In this document: in pieces, positions 21,186 through 34,145 of the stretch
Position numbering within the stretch: position 1 is the first letter of the stretch
How the letters are laid out: every line of letters starts with the position of its first letter
Assembly (NCBI GenBank): GCA_030844895.1
Contig: CM061231.1
Location: 8,021,618 to 8,085,617, forward strand
Length of the DNA: 64,000 nucleotides
Direction of reading: 5' to 3'
Source of the DNA: Ambrosia x helenae
Taxonomy: Eukaryota; Streptophyta; Magnoliopsida; Asterales; Asteraceae
Program-made: the position numbers and the translations under genes
Notes under the pieces: generated by a model
Databases searched by the model: none
The model's input: only the letters and a program-made list of their open reading frames with translations
What the model was told of the DNA's origin: nothing

Positions 21186-22449
21186 ATGGTGCACCGCTTC
21201 CTTCAGTTTAATCCCGCGGACCCGCGAGAACGCGGGTGCATAGATACCTTTACAGAATTGTGGGAGCGCAGGCGTTCTATCGCCACGCCTCGAAGGATTT
21301 GCTTTGATACATTAGCTGAGCTCAACCAAGAGGAAAGATTCCGGGAAATGATGGACGGGCATATGGAAAACCTGCTCCTAATAGAGGAACCAGTTTATGA
21401 GGAACTCACCCTCGAGTTCTTCTCCACATTGCACTACCAAAGACCGCGCAAACATGACCAGCCGGATTTCCAAAGTAGTGGTAAGCGCTTTGGATTACAG
21501 TTCCGTCTGTGCGGGGAGTGGCGCGACATTTTGGTCGCTGAGCTTGGTGTCCACTTAGGAATCTACACGGACGAGGAAGTCGAGGATGAGAGCTTCAACG
21601 AACTGATGTACAAATTCCCGAATGACAACGTTCTGAGAGACTCTTTTTGGGCACAATTGACGGGGGAGCAACAGTATAACCCCCAAGGTGCCAAGGCAAG
21701 CCAACTCATTGACCCACTGCTGCGGGTTTTTCAAAAGGTCCTATGCGGGACCGCTGCTGCCAAAAAGGACGATTCAACCGGCTGCCCCACACCTGATTTG
21801 TTATTTCTATATGCTCTAGTAAGTGGTGTTCAAGTTAACCTTGCTGCACTTGTTGCTTCTTTTCTTAGTACAGCATCAGGTATGAGACCCGGGAGCATGA
21901 TATACGGGGGAGTACGTGACAAAAATCGCAAAGGGGATGGGCATTTTGAAGAATGTGCGAAGGGGACTGACCAAGGTTCCCGGCGACTCGTGGGTGAACA
22001 TGGATGTCCTTAGACACATGAGGATTGTCCACGAGTACGCAAGCGGGGTAATAAGGCTAAAAGGTAAACATAATACGATCTGGGACCCGCTGCCAGCAGT
22101 GCACATGCCACCTCCCGACCAGCAGCAGCCACAGCAGCCACAGCAGCCACAGCAGCCACACCCGCAGGAGCCTCTACTGCCTCACCAGCAGCAGTATTAC
22201 TACCAGCATCCTCAAGACTTCTATGATGAGTTTGGCGCGTTCAGAACAGAAACGCGCGACACTTTATACCAGCATGGCGAGTCCCTACAGCATCAAGGGG
22301 TGACCCTAGACTACCTTGTCTCTGAATTTCATGCTTGTTTCCCAAACCATTTTGGGAATCCCCCACAGAGGGGACATCCGGGGGACAAGCGGAGGCGAGG
22401 TGGTGATGCAGCGGGATCATCAGGGACTCGCCATGATGATGAGGATTGA
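21186..22449 (+). pseudogene. Gypsy 3' ORF in envelope position (Athila ORF), frameshifted
   Basis: The first frame runs to 22013 (ATG at 21186, or 21180 if unspliced). The second runs to TGA at 22447-22449. Both look coding and overlap around a run of five G near 21906-21910, where a one-base change broke the frame. The N-terminal part resembles the plant Athila ORF-2 type protein family of unknown function. The C-terminal part has a Gln/Pro repeat (22118-22165, built on cagcagcca) and a basic, Gly-rich end. I see no clear signal peptide or transmembrane segment, so 'envelope-like' describes position only. Confidence 0.7.
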
Positions 22450-22755
22450 GGAATTGCTGGTAAGTTGGTACTATTTTGTTTATGTTATTCCTGTTGGTAC
22501 TGTATATGGGTGCAAGCACCCATGGGTGTATTTGATGAGTTTGTTTTGTCAAGAATGTTCATGTTGCAGGGAACTGGCGAGCACCGTTATCGGGGCTCAT
22601 GCCGTCCATTTACCCGGGCGTTCCTTCGACACCAGGGGAGTATTATTCTCCTTTTTCCCACTATAGATAGCTAATTCATAAACGCTTTCTATTGTCACAT
22701 TGGGGACAATGTGAAGTTCAAGTGTGGGGAGGGATTATAATCGTGTTTGTCCTCT

Positions 22756-22811
<56 letters not shown>

Positions 22812-24050
22812 TGTTAAAAAAAAAAAAAAAAAACAAAAAAAAAAACCTTAAAAAATACATATATGTATATATTCTCATATAAACATCAAGCCTAACTAAA
22901 TTTTGATAAAGACAACTCGAGGCGAGACAAACAGATGAGATATGAGCGTATTATATTCGTACACTTGCACCCATTTCCTTCCGGTTACGTGAGCGTTTGA
23001 GCCTTAGAGTATATTATATTTCTTTGACATGCTTGCGAGTGAGCCGAATGTTTTGTGCAGTTTAGAACTTGTCACTAGTATACTTGTTTAGACCAGATAC
23101 GTGTGAGATTGTACAAACATGATTGAGGCAATTAGGATACCCTTTTGATTTAGCCTTTTCTTTTCGTTCTATCTGTTTCCCGCACCAATATATTATCCAC
23201 TAGTTAACCATGTTGAACCTAATCCGGTGTTTTTTCTTATTTACCACACCATTTCACCACTAAACCAAATAACCTTTTTCTTTTAAACCTTTTGTGTTAA
23301 AACTCGGTTTAGGTTATTGTTCTACTAGTTTATGTGTTGTAAATAGTTCGTGTTCGGGTTTATATGTTTAGAACCCGTTTGTTGATTATATAATCAGTTT
23401 CAGTTCATTATATATATATATATCATAGATATATATTTATGTTAAAAAAAAAATCCAGAAAAATAGAACACCCTAAAATAGGGTGAATTAGCAGTATTCG
23501 AGCAGTTTTTAGAGCTTTAAAGTTAAGAATTATAAGTTAGCTCGATTTAAAATAAAAATCGCCTATATTCGCGTTTGTTTTGTACAGTTGTGTTAGTTGA
23601 TATTATTTAGACATAACCGCCGAGTTTTAGCCGATTTGTCACTTTAAATATCCATTCCGCACCCTTACCTTTGCCTAACATTACAACCCGTAAAAGACCT
23701 CTTGATTTGTGCTTTTTCACACGTTAGTTGGTGAAGACTAGATCTTTTGACAAGCTTATGATATTGCACGATTCATTGTCTTGGCAATGGAGCGATTTAC
23801 ACATACACATTACACGTATGTATCATAAATAAAACCGAGTGTGTGTGAACATTGTGAGTCGTGTACGGGTTAGCGTGCTTGTAAGATCGGAAGTGAGTCG
23901 TTGCTTTTTAGTTATCTTATCACCTGTTTATAAATCTTTGTTGGCTTGTCTATTATCGTCTGTACAGGCTATATTTTGCCTATGTTGCCACTTGGCGAGT
24001 TTTTCGTTTATTTTCTGTTTAAGTGTTTGCTTGAGGACAAGCAAAGTTCA
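22450..24050 (+). other. Gypsy 3' non-coding region
   Basis: About 1.6 kb with no supported gene. It holds the AT microsatellite and A-tract at 22758-22845, a smaller AT tract plus A-run near 23408-23452, and a long T/A-rich stretch up to the purine tract. The string caagtgtgggga occurs near 22720 and again at 24049-24060, so purine-tract-like sequence is present twice. Confidence 0.65.
22758..22845. repeat. AT microsatellite followed by A-rich tract
   Basis: About 27 AT dinucleotides with one G interruption (22758-22812), then a run of A broken by a single C. Probably length-variable and prone to sequencing error. Confidence 0.9.
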
Positions 24051-24064
24051 AGTGTGGGGAGGTT
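24051..24064 (+). other. Gypsy polypurine tract
   Basis: agtgtggggagg followed by tt, immediately before the 3' LTR start; the plus-strand primer site of the element. Confidence 0.7.
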
Positions 24065-25709
24065 TGATATACGTTAAATTACACATATAAAAGTCCCCGT
24101 TTAACTCCCTTTTTCATACGTTTTTGACCTCATACATAGGAATTGGTACTTATTTGGGTATCTTTACGATTTCAGGTCTTAAACGATGTCCCGGAAACAC
24201 AAGGAAGGAAAAAACGAAGAGTTCGGCGCGAAAACAGGCCATCAGGCCCTTCGAGCGGCCGCGCGCCCCTCCTAGATATTTCTGGGGACCTTCCAGAAGG
24301 CCTACGTCACGTCAGGAGCAATTGGTCCACTTGTTGATAAAGCGAGCGGCCACTCCAAGAGGCCGAGCGGCCGCTCGAACCCTCTGCTCTACTATAAAAT
24401 CCCCATTTCAGCTCACTGATCAGGGTTGGATCTTGAGGGAAGCTTTCCTGGGCGATTTTTGGACGATCCAAGCTGCTGGAAAGCCGTTTAACAAGCTCGG
24501 AAGTCCATCCGTTCCATCCTTCATCATCCGATCCATCTCTTTAGCATTCTTATGGTTTGATCCTTGAAGCTTTTTATGATTCAAATCTGATTTTTGTATG
24601 CTATTTTGATGTTATTATAGTTATTCGTACGCCTACGGGCAAGAACAATAGTATTTAGTACGTAAAACAATCATTTAGTATGTAATCATGTTTTGTATAA
24701 ATTTGGCGTTTTTCACGTATTAGATCTTGATGATCATAGCGCAACCTTGTTTCGTTGTTGATGGATTTGTAGCTGTATTTGAATGACTTTAGCGATTGTC
24801 GAATGTGTTAGGCGGTTACATGTTGAAAAACCGTCCGTTTAATCATCCGGTAGTAGACTAGTTAACTTGTTAAATAGTTTATGCCATGAAACTGTAACCG
24901 GGTATTGGTTTGGTTAAAGTCAGTCGAATAACGGTTAAAAATGCTTACCGGCACGTAAAAGGGTTTAAAAAGCCTAATGGTGCCGTTACTAGTCTATGAC
25001 ACGGTTAATGATCTTTGGTAGTTATTTTGGTAAAAATAGCGATCTTAGTAGATCTGGGGTCAAAGTTGGTAAAATGGAATAGGTTGTGAAATGCTCTACT
25101 TTATGCTAGTTTAGGTGGCTGTGTTGTGTATTCGGTATCGCTTCCCTAAATTAGTGAGGTTAGAATACTCTTAACGGATGACTAACTTATCTTTAGAAGA
25201 TCTGCGTGAGATCATATCAGCTGCTCGCTAATGAACGACTTGAAGCGGTTAACGTGTGTATTCGTGTTAACTTTCTGTATAGTTGTCATGTTAGGATGCC
25301 CGAAAGGGACACTAACTGTCGGAAAATGGGAATGTTGATCACGCGCCTATATTACTTATTATATTTAGATAACATGCTAGGATTGGCAAAAATATAGTTT
25401 ATATAGTTATATTTTCTATTTGGAGTCGTAGTTAAGTTATTTATATGTTTTAGAATTAATTTAGTTTTAAACAAAACTCAAACTTATCTTTTCCTACTGG
25501 TAAATCGGGGACAGAGTTTTAGTACAATTGCTCCGCGCGCGTCCATGGATCGATATCTGGTTCTTATCCATACGTTACAACATATATGATAGGGTAAACT
25601 TGCCCTATTGTGTGTGTTTTAATATTAAGGTCTAAACCATTTTTATAAATATTAAAGCAAAACGTGTGTTAAAATCCATTGTAAAATATGTATAGTTACG
25701 CGCACGTCA
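24065..25709 (+). repeat. Gypsy 3' LTR (1645 bp)
   Basis: Begins TGATATACG and ends gcgcacgtca like the 5' LTR. It lacks 21 bp that contain one GAGCGGCCGC word and has another word mutated (24344), leaving perfect words at 24253 and 24365. TATA at 24393-24399. The right target duplication acaca follows at 25710-25714. Confidence 0.93.
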
Positions 25710-26354
25710 ACACATATGACAGGTACACTTTCTAGGATGCCTTCGTTACATCGTATCCTCGAATGCTTATGAACTTTCCTTAAGTTCTTTAGTGTTAATT
25801 ATGTTCACCTTCGGTATATCTTAATCTCCGAGTTTATACGGATCTAAAATTCTAGAATGCCTTTGTTACATCATATCTTTCTTCGTAGCTTCTGTCGTGT
25901 GTTTATGAGTACCCAGATCACTAATTCATCTTAGAACACCTCTGACTCCAAAGCAGGGACACATTTTTTTTTATCTTTTTAAGACAACGGTAATTTCCTT
26001 AATAGATATCGCAAAGAGCATAAACATTTAAACATAGGAAATCGTGGCATTATTTCAACTCAATTTACAAGCCATGATCTGGAATAGGAATAAATATTTT
26101 ACGACGCTCAAGTTAAATGTAATTGTGATATCATATAATTGTAGCTATCCAATTCAACTTTATTAAGTAGCTACCAAGTGGCGCTTTAAAAAAAAATAAA
26201 TCGAATTCATAAGAAATATGGAATACCATGAACCATAAAGATTATCCATATTAAATTCAATTCATATCAAGCAATGTCTAAATTACATCTATAAATGATT
26301 CCTACTTGTTAGATGTTTACAAAATTGTGCTAGATAAAGAAAAGTCTAAACAAG

Positions 26355-26654
26355 TCAAAATGCCCCCAAACGAGAAGCAAGATCCATGAATACATCTTCA
26401 CGACTTGGAATCGTGAGCCCGCCCATTGGATGACTGTACCCAAACTCTTCCTCCGCCAGTTCCAGTAACTCTTGAAATGTAGGTTCGTTTAATAGTGATA
26501 AGGAGACCACAAACCGCTTCTTCACTTGTTCCCCAACATAAATGGCTAAATAGCCTTTGGGGATGTCCATAGATGTAGGAGTGTTTCTACTATTAGACAG
26601 GGATCGTTTGAGAATTTGTCTAGCTTGAGTAATGCGAGGCATACGGATGGCCAT
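26355..26654 (-). CDS. SAUR: SAUR-A4, most diverged intact copy
   Basis: 99 residues, full SAUR domain. Three amino-acid changes from the reference: Ser to Asn in the SRSTP segment, Glu to Val in GEQEKK, and Cys to Ser in LTIPC. None breaks a hallmark of the family. TATA at 26794-26803, G-box at 27007-27012. It lies next to the Gypsy element, whose right end is 645 bp from its stop codon. Confidence 0.94.
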   Translation of the reverse strand: MAIRMPRITQARQILKRSLSNSRNTPTSMDIPKGYLAIYVGEQVKKRFVVSLSLLNEPTFQELLELAEEEFGYSHPMGGLTIPSREDVFMDLASRLGAF

Positions 26655-27277
26655 ATTTTCAAGGAAGCTAGAGCTAGGAGGTTCACTTTACAGATGTTGT
26701 TGAAGGATGATAAGAATCGAAGTTATGCTTCTTGTGGAATGATATGAAGTTGTAGATTTGTTTTGGTGTGGTTGTATTATGAATACCAAATGCTTTATAT
26801 AAAGATAGGATATAATGATCATTTCATAATAGATGGTGACATATGGAAGATAGAGCAACCGCACATGGTTATGTATCCCTACACTATTATTAAGGATGGT
26901 TTTGTGGACACCAATCTCAACTGGCAAGCAAAGAAGGACTATAGCAGGAAATTTGTATGCTCACATAGTTCTTATCACATTAATTAGTGAAGAAGAGTAC
27001 CAATATCACGTGCATGTGTCTTGGTATTTCAATATGAAACACCATACGTGGGTCATTGTGTCTTATAACCTAGAGGCCATTGGTAAAGAATATTATCCAA
27101 TTTTGTGGTTTCAAAATCATCCTTGCCCTAGCATATTTGTCAGCCTTAAATCTCAACAAAGATATTTAACGAATAAAACTTGCTAAACTTACCCTCTATG
27201 TATTGGTTGCCAATTGAACATTTCAATAATATATTTATTATCTCTTGATTTGTAAGGTTTGGCAATAAGAAGAATGA

Positions 27278-27328
27278 TCATCTTTGAATTTGTTTTGATT
27301 GAGTGATGCGAGGCATACAGATGGCCAT
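27278..27328 (-). pseudogene. SAUR-B4, relic with an early stop
   Basis: The SAUR-like start at 27328 reads on for 16 codons and then meets TGA, caused by a single change (atgatcat for atgatctt on the plus strand). The fused tail that is open in other relics is therefore closed here. Confidence 0.75.
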
Positions 27329-28617
27329 ATTTTTAAGGTAGCTTAAGCTTGTTTCACTTGGAAAAGTTTTTTATGGAAGGACATAAATCAAAGTACTGCT
27401 TCTGGTCGGGTGATATTGTTGATGAGAATGAAGGAAGATGTGGTTGTATTGTGCATGCTGAATGATATATATACACACTTGGAAGATATAATGTGGTACT
27501 TAACAGACAGAGGCATATGGACGAGAAAACAAACACAATGATTTCGTATCTTAAAAATAAAATTATGAATGATTTGTCAACATGAATATTCAGCGGATTT
27601 GAAATAGGAGACATGCATGAAAGATTGTATGGCCGGATTTCTTAGAACTATAGATAATTAAGAATAGGACCAGTGTCACATGGTTGTGTCTTGATGATTG
27701 AGTAAAAAATTACCACTTGTAGGACACTCTGTCCTTCCAGCAAATGATATACAATAGGGATGCCTATGGAAAGTAGTTCTTAAAACCACGTGAAAAGCAT
27801 CTAAACTATTGCTTTACCCCTTGCAGAGACAATAAAAAATGAAATAAAATGGTCACTCCCCTCAAATACAAGATAGCTTGTACAACGTAGCATATATTAA
27901 GTCTTAATTTTGTTGTTAACTATGTTTTCAAGTAACTAGAACCTCCAAAAATTGTTTACTGACTGCATCATGCACGCTGGTCAACACATATGACATGTTG
28001 ACTTTCTAGGATGCCTTTTTTACATCGTATCCTCGAATGCTTATGAACTTTCCTTAAGTTCTTTAGTGTTAATTATGTTCACCTTCGGTAGTTTATACGG
28101 ACCTCAAATTCTAGAATGCCTTTGTTACATCATATCTTTCTTCGTAGCTTCTGTCTTGTGTTTATGAGTACCCAGATCACTAATTCATCTTAGAACACCT
28201 CTGACTCCAAAGCAGGAACACATTTTTTTTTTTATCTTTTTAAGACAACGGTAATTTCGTTAATAGATATTGCAAAGAGCATAACCATTTAAGCACAGGA
28301 AATCTTGGCATTATTTCAACTCAATTTACAAGCCATGATCTGGAATAGGTATAAATATTTTACGACGCTCAAGTTAAATCTAATTGTGATATCATATAAT
28401 TGTAGCTATCCAATTCAACTTTATTAAGTAGCTACCAAGTGGTGCTTTTTTTTAAAAAAAAAATCGAATTCATAAGAAATATGGAATACCATGAACCATA
28501 AAGAATATCCATATTAAATTCAATTCATATCAAGCAATGTCTAAATTACATCTATAAATGATTCCTACTTGTTAGAGGTTTACAAAATTGTGCTAGATAA
28601 AGAAAAGTCTATACAAG

Positions 28618-28917
28618 TCAAAATGCCCCCAAACGAGAAGCAAGATCCATGAATACATCTTCACGACAAGGAATCGTGAGCCTGCCCATTGGATGACTGT
28701 ACCCAAACTCTTCCTCCGCCAGTTCCAGTAACTCTTGAAATGTAGGTTCGTTTAATAGTGATAAGGAGACCACAAACCGCTTCTTCTCTTGTTCCCCAAC
28801 ATAAATGGCTAAATAGCCTTTGGGGATGTCCATAGATGTAGCAGTGCTTCTACTATTAGAGAGGGATCGTTTGAGAATTTGTCTAGCTTGAGTAATGCGA
28901 GGCATACGGATGGCCAT
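28618..28917 (-). CDS. SAUR: SAUR-A5
   Basis: Intact 99 residues with two changes: Pro to Ala before TSMD and Gly to Arg in HPMGG. The second lies in the conserved HPMGG turn and could matter. The TATA position reads tttatataga (29057-29066), a one-base change. G-box at 29270-29275. Confidence 0.94.
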   Translation of the reverse strand: MAIRMPRITQARQILKRSLSNSRSTATSMDIPKGYLAIYVGEQEKKRFVVSLSLLNEPTFQELLELAEEEFGYSHPMGRLTIPCREDVFMDLASRLGAF

Positions 28918-29409
28918 ATTTTCAAGGAAGCTAGAGCTAGGAGATTCACTTTACAGATGTTGTTGAAGGATGATAAGAATCGAAGTTATGCTTCTTGTGG
29001 AATGATATGAAGTTGTAGATTTGTTTTGGTGTGGTTGTATTATGAATACCGAATGCTTTATATAGAGATAGGATATAATGATCATTTCATAATAGATGGT
29101 GACATATGGAAGATAGAGCAACCGCACATGGTTATGTATCCCTACACTATTATTAAGGATGGTTTTGTGGACACCAATCTCAACTGGCATGCAAAGAAGG
29201 ACTATAGAAGGAAATTTGTATGCTCACATAGTTCTTATCACATTAATTAGTGAAGAAGAGTACCAATATCACGTGCATGTGTCTTGGTATTTCAATATGA
29301 AACACCATACGTGGGTCATTGTGTCTTATAACCTAGAGGCCATTGGTAAAGAATATTATCCAATTTTGTGGTTTCAAAATCATCCTTGGTCCTAGCATAT
29401 TTGTTAGCC

Positions 29410-29592
29410 TTAACTCTCAACAAAGATATTTAACGAATAAAACTTGCTAAACTTACCCTCTATGTATTGGTTGCCAATTGAACATTTCAATAATATATTT
29501 ATTATCTCTTGATTTGTAAGGTTTTGCAATAAGAAGAATGATCTTCTTTGAATTTGTTTTGATTGAGTGATGCGAGGCATACAGATGGCCAT
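29410..29592 (-). pseudogene. SAUR-B5, truncated relic
   Basis: Short-form relic with the 60-codon open fusion frame; only about the first 17 codons are SAUR. Confidence 0.78.
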
Positions 29593-30900
29593 ATTTTCAA
29601 GGTAGCTTAAGCTTGTTTCACTTGGAAAAGTTTTTTATGGAAGGACATAAATCAAAGTACTGCTTCTGGTCGGGTGGTATTGTCGATGAGAATGAAGGAA
29701 GAAGTGGTTGTATTGTGCATGCTGAATGATATATATACACACTTGGAAGATATAATGTGGTACTTAACAGACAGAGGCATATGGACGAGAAAACAAACAC
29801 AATGATTTCGTATCTTAAAAATAAAATTATGAATGATTTGTCAACATGAATATTCAGCGGCTTTGAAATAGGATACATGCATGAAAGATTGTATGGCCGG
29901 ATTTCTTAGAACTATAGATAATTAAGAATAGGACCAGTGTCACATGGTTGTGTCTTGATGATTGAGTAAAAAATTACCACTTGTAGGACACTCTGTCCTT
30001 CCAGCAAATGATCTACAATAGGGATGCCTATGGAAAGTAGTTCTTAAAACCACGTGAAAAGCATCTAAACTATTGCTTTAACCCCTTGCAGAGACAATAA
30101 AAAATGAAATAAAATGGTCACTCCCGTCAAATACAAGATAGCTTGTACAACGTAGCATATATTAAGTCTTAATTTTGTTGTTAACTATGTTTTCAAGTAA
30201 CTAGAACCTCCAAAAATTGTTTACTGACTGCATCATGCACGCTGGTCAACACATATGACAGGTACACATTCTAGGATGCCTTCGTTACATCGTATCCTCG
30301 AATGCTTATGAACTTTCCTTAAGTTCTTTAGTGTTAATTATTTTCACCTTCGGTATTTTTTAATCTCCGAGTTTATACGGACCTCAAATTCCGGAATGCC
30401 TTTGTTACATCATATCTTTCTTCGTAGCTTCTGTCGTGTGTTTATGAGTACCCAGATCACTAATTCATCTTAGAACACCTCTGACTCCAAAGCAGGAACA
30501 CATTTTTTTTTTTTATCTTTTTAAGACAACGGTAATTTCGTTAATAGATAATGCAAAGAGCATAACCATTTAAGCATAGGAAATCTTGGCATTATTTCAA
30601 CTCAATTTACAAGCCATGATCTGGAATAGGTATAAATATTTTACGACGCTCAAGTTAAATCTAATTGTGATATCATATAATTGTAGCTATCCAATTCAAC
30701 TTTATTAAGTAGCTACCAAGTGTCGCTTTTAAAAAAAAAATCGAATTCATAAGAAATATGGAATACCATGAACCATAAAGATTATCCATATTAAATTCAA
30801 TTCATATCAAGCAATGTCTAAATTACATCTATAAATGATTCCTACTTGTTAGATGTTTACAAAATTGTGCTAGATAAAGAAAAGTCTATACAAGTCAAAA

Positions 30901-31194
30901 TTACCCCAAACGAGAAGCAAGATCCATGAATACATCTTCACGACAAGGAATCGTGAGCCCGCCCATTGGATGACTGTACCCAAACTCTTCCTCCGCCAGT
31001 TCCAGTAACTCTTGAAATGTAGGTTCGTTTAATAGTGATAAGGAGACCACAAACCGCTTCTTCTCTTGTTCCCCAACATAAATGGCTAAATAGCCTTTGG
31101 GGATGTCCATACATGTAGGAGTGCTTCTACTATTAGAGAGGGATCGTTTGAGAATTTGTCTAGCTTGAGTAATGCGAGGCATACGGATGGCCAT
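30901..31194 (-). CDS. SAUR: SAUR-A6, lacks the last two residues
   Basis: Two adjacent-region substitutions (attacccc for atgccccc on the plus strand) create TAA at codon 98, so the protein ends RLG rather than RLGAF. The SAUR domain is complete and function is probably kept. It also has Ser to Cys before MDIPKG. TATA at 31334-31343, G-box at 31547-31552. The ancestral stop position is 30895. Confidence 0.9.
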   Translation of the reverse strand: MAIRMPRITQARQILKRSLSNSRSTPTCMDIPKGYLAIYVGEQEKKRFVVSLSLLNEPTFQELLELAEEEFGYSHPMGGLTIPCREDVFMDLASRLG

Positions 31195-31680
31195 ATTTTC
31201 AAGGAAGCTAGAGCTAGGAGATTCACTTTACAGATGTTGTTGAAGGATGATAAGAATCGAAGTTATGCTTCTTGTGGAATGATATGAAGTTGTAGATTTG
31301 TTTTGGTGTGGTTGTATTATGAATACCGAATGCTTTATATAAAGATAGGATATAATGATCATTTCATAATAGATGGTGACATATGGAAGATAGAGCAACC
31401 GCACATGGTTATGTATCCCTACACTATTATTAAGGATGGTTTTGTGGACACCAATCTCAACTGGCAAGCAAAGAAGGACTATAGCAGGAAATTTGTATGC
31501 TCACATAGTTCTTATCACATTATTTAGTGAAGAAGAGTACCAATATCACGTGCATGTGTCTTGGTATTTCAATATGAAACACCATACGTGGGTCATTGTG
31601 TCTTATAACCTAGAGGCCATTGGTAAAGAATATTATCCAATTTTGTGGTTTCAAAATCATCCTTGGCCCTAGCATATTTG

Positions 31681-31869
31681 TTAGCCTTCACTCTCAACAA
31701 AGATATTTAACGAATAAAACTTGCTAAACTTACCCTCTATGTATTGGTTGCCAATTGAACATTTCAATAATATATTTATTATCTCTTGATTTGTAAGGTT
31801 TTGCAATAAGAAGAATGATCTTCTTTGAATTTGTTTTGATTGAGTGATGCGAGGCATACAGATGGCCAT
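31681..31869 (-). pseudogene. SAUR-B6, truncated relic
   Basis: As the other short-form relics, but a base change at the usual stop lengthens the open frame to 62 codons. Confidence 0.76.
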
Positions 31870-33170
31870 ATTTTCAAGGTAGCTTAAGCTTGTTTCACTT
31901 GGAAAAGTTTTTTATGGAAGGACATAAATCAAAGTACTGCTTCTGGTCGGGTGGTATTGTCGATGAGAATGAAGGAAGATGTGGTTGTATTGTGCATGCT
32001 GAATGATATATATACACACTTGGAAGATATAATGTGGTACTTAACAGACAGAGGCATATGGACGAGAAAACAAACACAATGATTTCGTATCTTAAAAATA
32101 AAATTATGAATGATTTGTCAACGTGAATATTCAGCGGCTTTGAAATAGGAGACATGCATGAAAGATTGTATGGCCGGATTTCTTAGAACTATAGATAATT
32201 AAGAATAGGACCAGTGTCACATGGTTGTGTCTTGATGATTGAGTAAAAAATTACCACTTGTAGGACACTCTGTCCTTCCAGCAAATGATCTACAATAGGG
32301 ATGCCTATGGAAAGTAGTTCTTAAAACCACGTGAAAAGCATCTAAACTATTGCTTTAACCCCTTGCAGAGACAATAAAAAATGAAATAAAATGGTCAATC
32401 CCCTCAAATACAAGATAGCTTGTACAACGTAGCATATATTAAGTCTTAATTTTGTTGTTAACTATGTTTTCAAGTAACTAGAACCTCCAAAAATTGTTTA
32501 CTGACTGCATCATGCACGCTGGTCAACACATATGACAGGTACACATTCTAGGATGCATTCGTTACATCGTATCCTCGAATGCTTATGAACTTTCCTTAAG
32601 TTCTTTAGTGTTAATTATGTTCACCTTCGGTATTTCTTAATCTCCGAGTTTATACGGACCTCAAATTCTAGAATGCCTTCGTTACATCATATCTTTCTTC
32701 GTAGCTTCTGTCGTGTGTTTTTGAGTACCCAGATCACTAATTCATCTTAGAACACCTCTGACTCCAAAGCAGGAACACATTTTTTTTTATCTTTTTAAGA
32801 CAACGGTAATTTCGTTAATAGATATTGCAAAGAGCATAACCATTTAAGCATAGGAAATCTTGGCATTATTTCAACTCAATTTACAAGCCATGATCTGGAA
32901 TAGGTATAAATATTTTACGACGCTCAAGTTAAATCTAATTGTGATGTCATATAATTGTAGCTATCCAATTCAACTTTATTAAGTAGCTACCAAGTGGCGC
33001 TTTTTTAAAAAAAAAATCGAATTCATAAGAAATATGGAATACCATGAACCATAAAGATTATCCATATTAAATTCAATTCATATCAAGCAATGTCTAAATT
33101 ACATCTATAAATGATTCCTACTTGTTAGATGTTTACAAAATTGTGCTAGATAAAGAAAAGTCTATACAAG

Positions 33171-33470
33171 TCAAAATGCCCCCAAACGAGAAGCAAGATC
33201 CATGAATACATCTTCACGACAAGGAATCGTGAGCCCGCCCATTGGATGACTGTACCCAAACTCTTCCTCCGCCAGTTCCAGTAACTCTTGAAATGTAGGT
33301 TCGTTTAATAGTGATAAGGAGACCACAAACCGCTTCTTCTCTTGTTCCCCAACATAAATGGCTAAATAGCCTTTGGGGATGTCCATAGATGTAGGAGTGC
33401 TTCTACTATTAGAGAGGGATCGTTTGAGAATTTGTCTAGCTTGAGTAATGCGAGGCATACGGATGGCCAT
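33171..33470 (-). CDS. SAUR: SAUR-A7
   Basis: Protein identical to the reference form. TATA at 33610-33619, G-box at 33823-33828. Confidence 0.95.
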   Translation of the reverse strand: MAIRMPRITQARQILKRSLSNSRSTPTSMDIPKGYLAIYVGEQEKKRFVVSLSLLNEPTFQELLELAEEEFGYSHPMGGLTIPCREDVFMDLASRLGAF

Positions 33471-33962
33471 ATTTTCAAGGAAGCTAGAGCTAGGAGATTC
33501 ACTTTACAGATGTTGTTGAAGGATGATAAGAATCGAAGTTATGCTTCTTGTGGAATGATATGAAGTTGTAGATTTGTTTTGGTGTGGTTGTATTATGAAT
33601 ACCGAATGCTTTATATAAAGATAGGATATAATGATCATTTCATAATAGATGGTGACATATGGAAGATAGAGCAACCGCACATGGTTATATATCCCTACAC
33701 TATTATTAAGGATGGTATTGTGGACACCAATCTCAACTGGCAAGCAAAGAAGGACTATAGCAGGAAATTTGTATGCTCACATAGTTCTTATCACATTAAT
33801 TAGTGAAGAAGAGTACCAATATCACGTGCATGTGTCTTGGTATTTCAATATGAAACACCATACGTGGGTCATTGTGTCTTATAACCTAGAGGCCATTGGT
33901 AAAGAATATTATCCAATTTTGTGGTTTCAAAATCATCCTTGGCCCTAGCATATTTGTTAGCC

Positions 33963-34145
33963 TTAACTCTCAACAAAGATATTTAACGAATAAAACTTGC
34001 TAAACTTACCCTCTATGTATTGGTTGCCAATTGAACATTTCAATAATATATTTATTATCTCTTGATTTGTAAGGTTTTGCAATAAGAAGAATGATCTTCT
34101 TTGAATTTGTTTTGATTGAGTGATGCGAGGCATACAGATGGCCAT
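33963..34145 (-). pseudogene. SAUR-B7, truncated relic
   Basis: Short-form relic, 60-codon open frame, SAUR-like only at its start. Confidence 0.78.

Larger units (their letters stand above)
11757..25709 (+). mobile_element. Athila-like Ty3/Gypsy LTR retrotransposon, 13.95 kb
   Basis: Complete in outline: 5' LTR, Asp-type primer-binding site, gag-protease, RT-RNase H-integrase, a further ORF in the envelope position, purine tract, 3' LTR. It is flanked by the 5-bp duplication acaca (11752-11756 and 25710-25714). By eye the LTRs differ at about 15 bases plus one 21-bp indel, so the insertion is fairly young but not new. The coding part has a stop codon (16856) and frameshifts (near 17631 and 21910), so this copy cannot make its proteins normally. 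The Athila assignment rests on the primer-binding site, the integrase wording (HPQTSGQVEVTNRG), the long LTRs and the extra 3' ORF. Confidence 0.93.

Noticed and set aside
11096..26354. Unit 3 as two separate incomplete units
   Set aside because: The two parts join at the 5-bp acaca duplication and together make one normal spacer, so the Gypsy element simply inserted into one unit.
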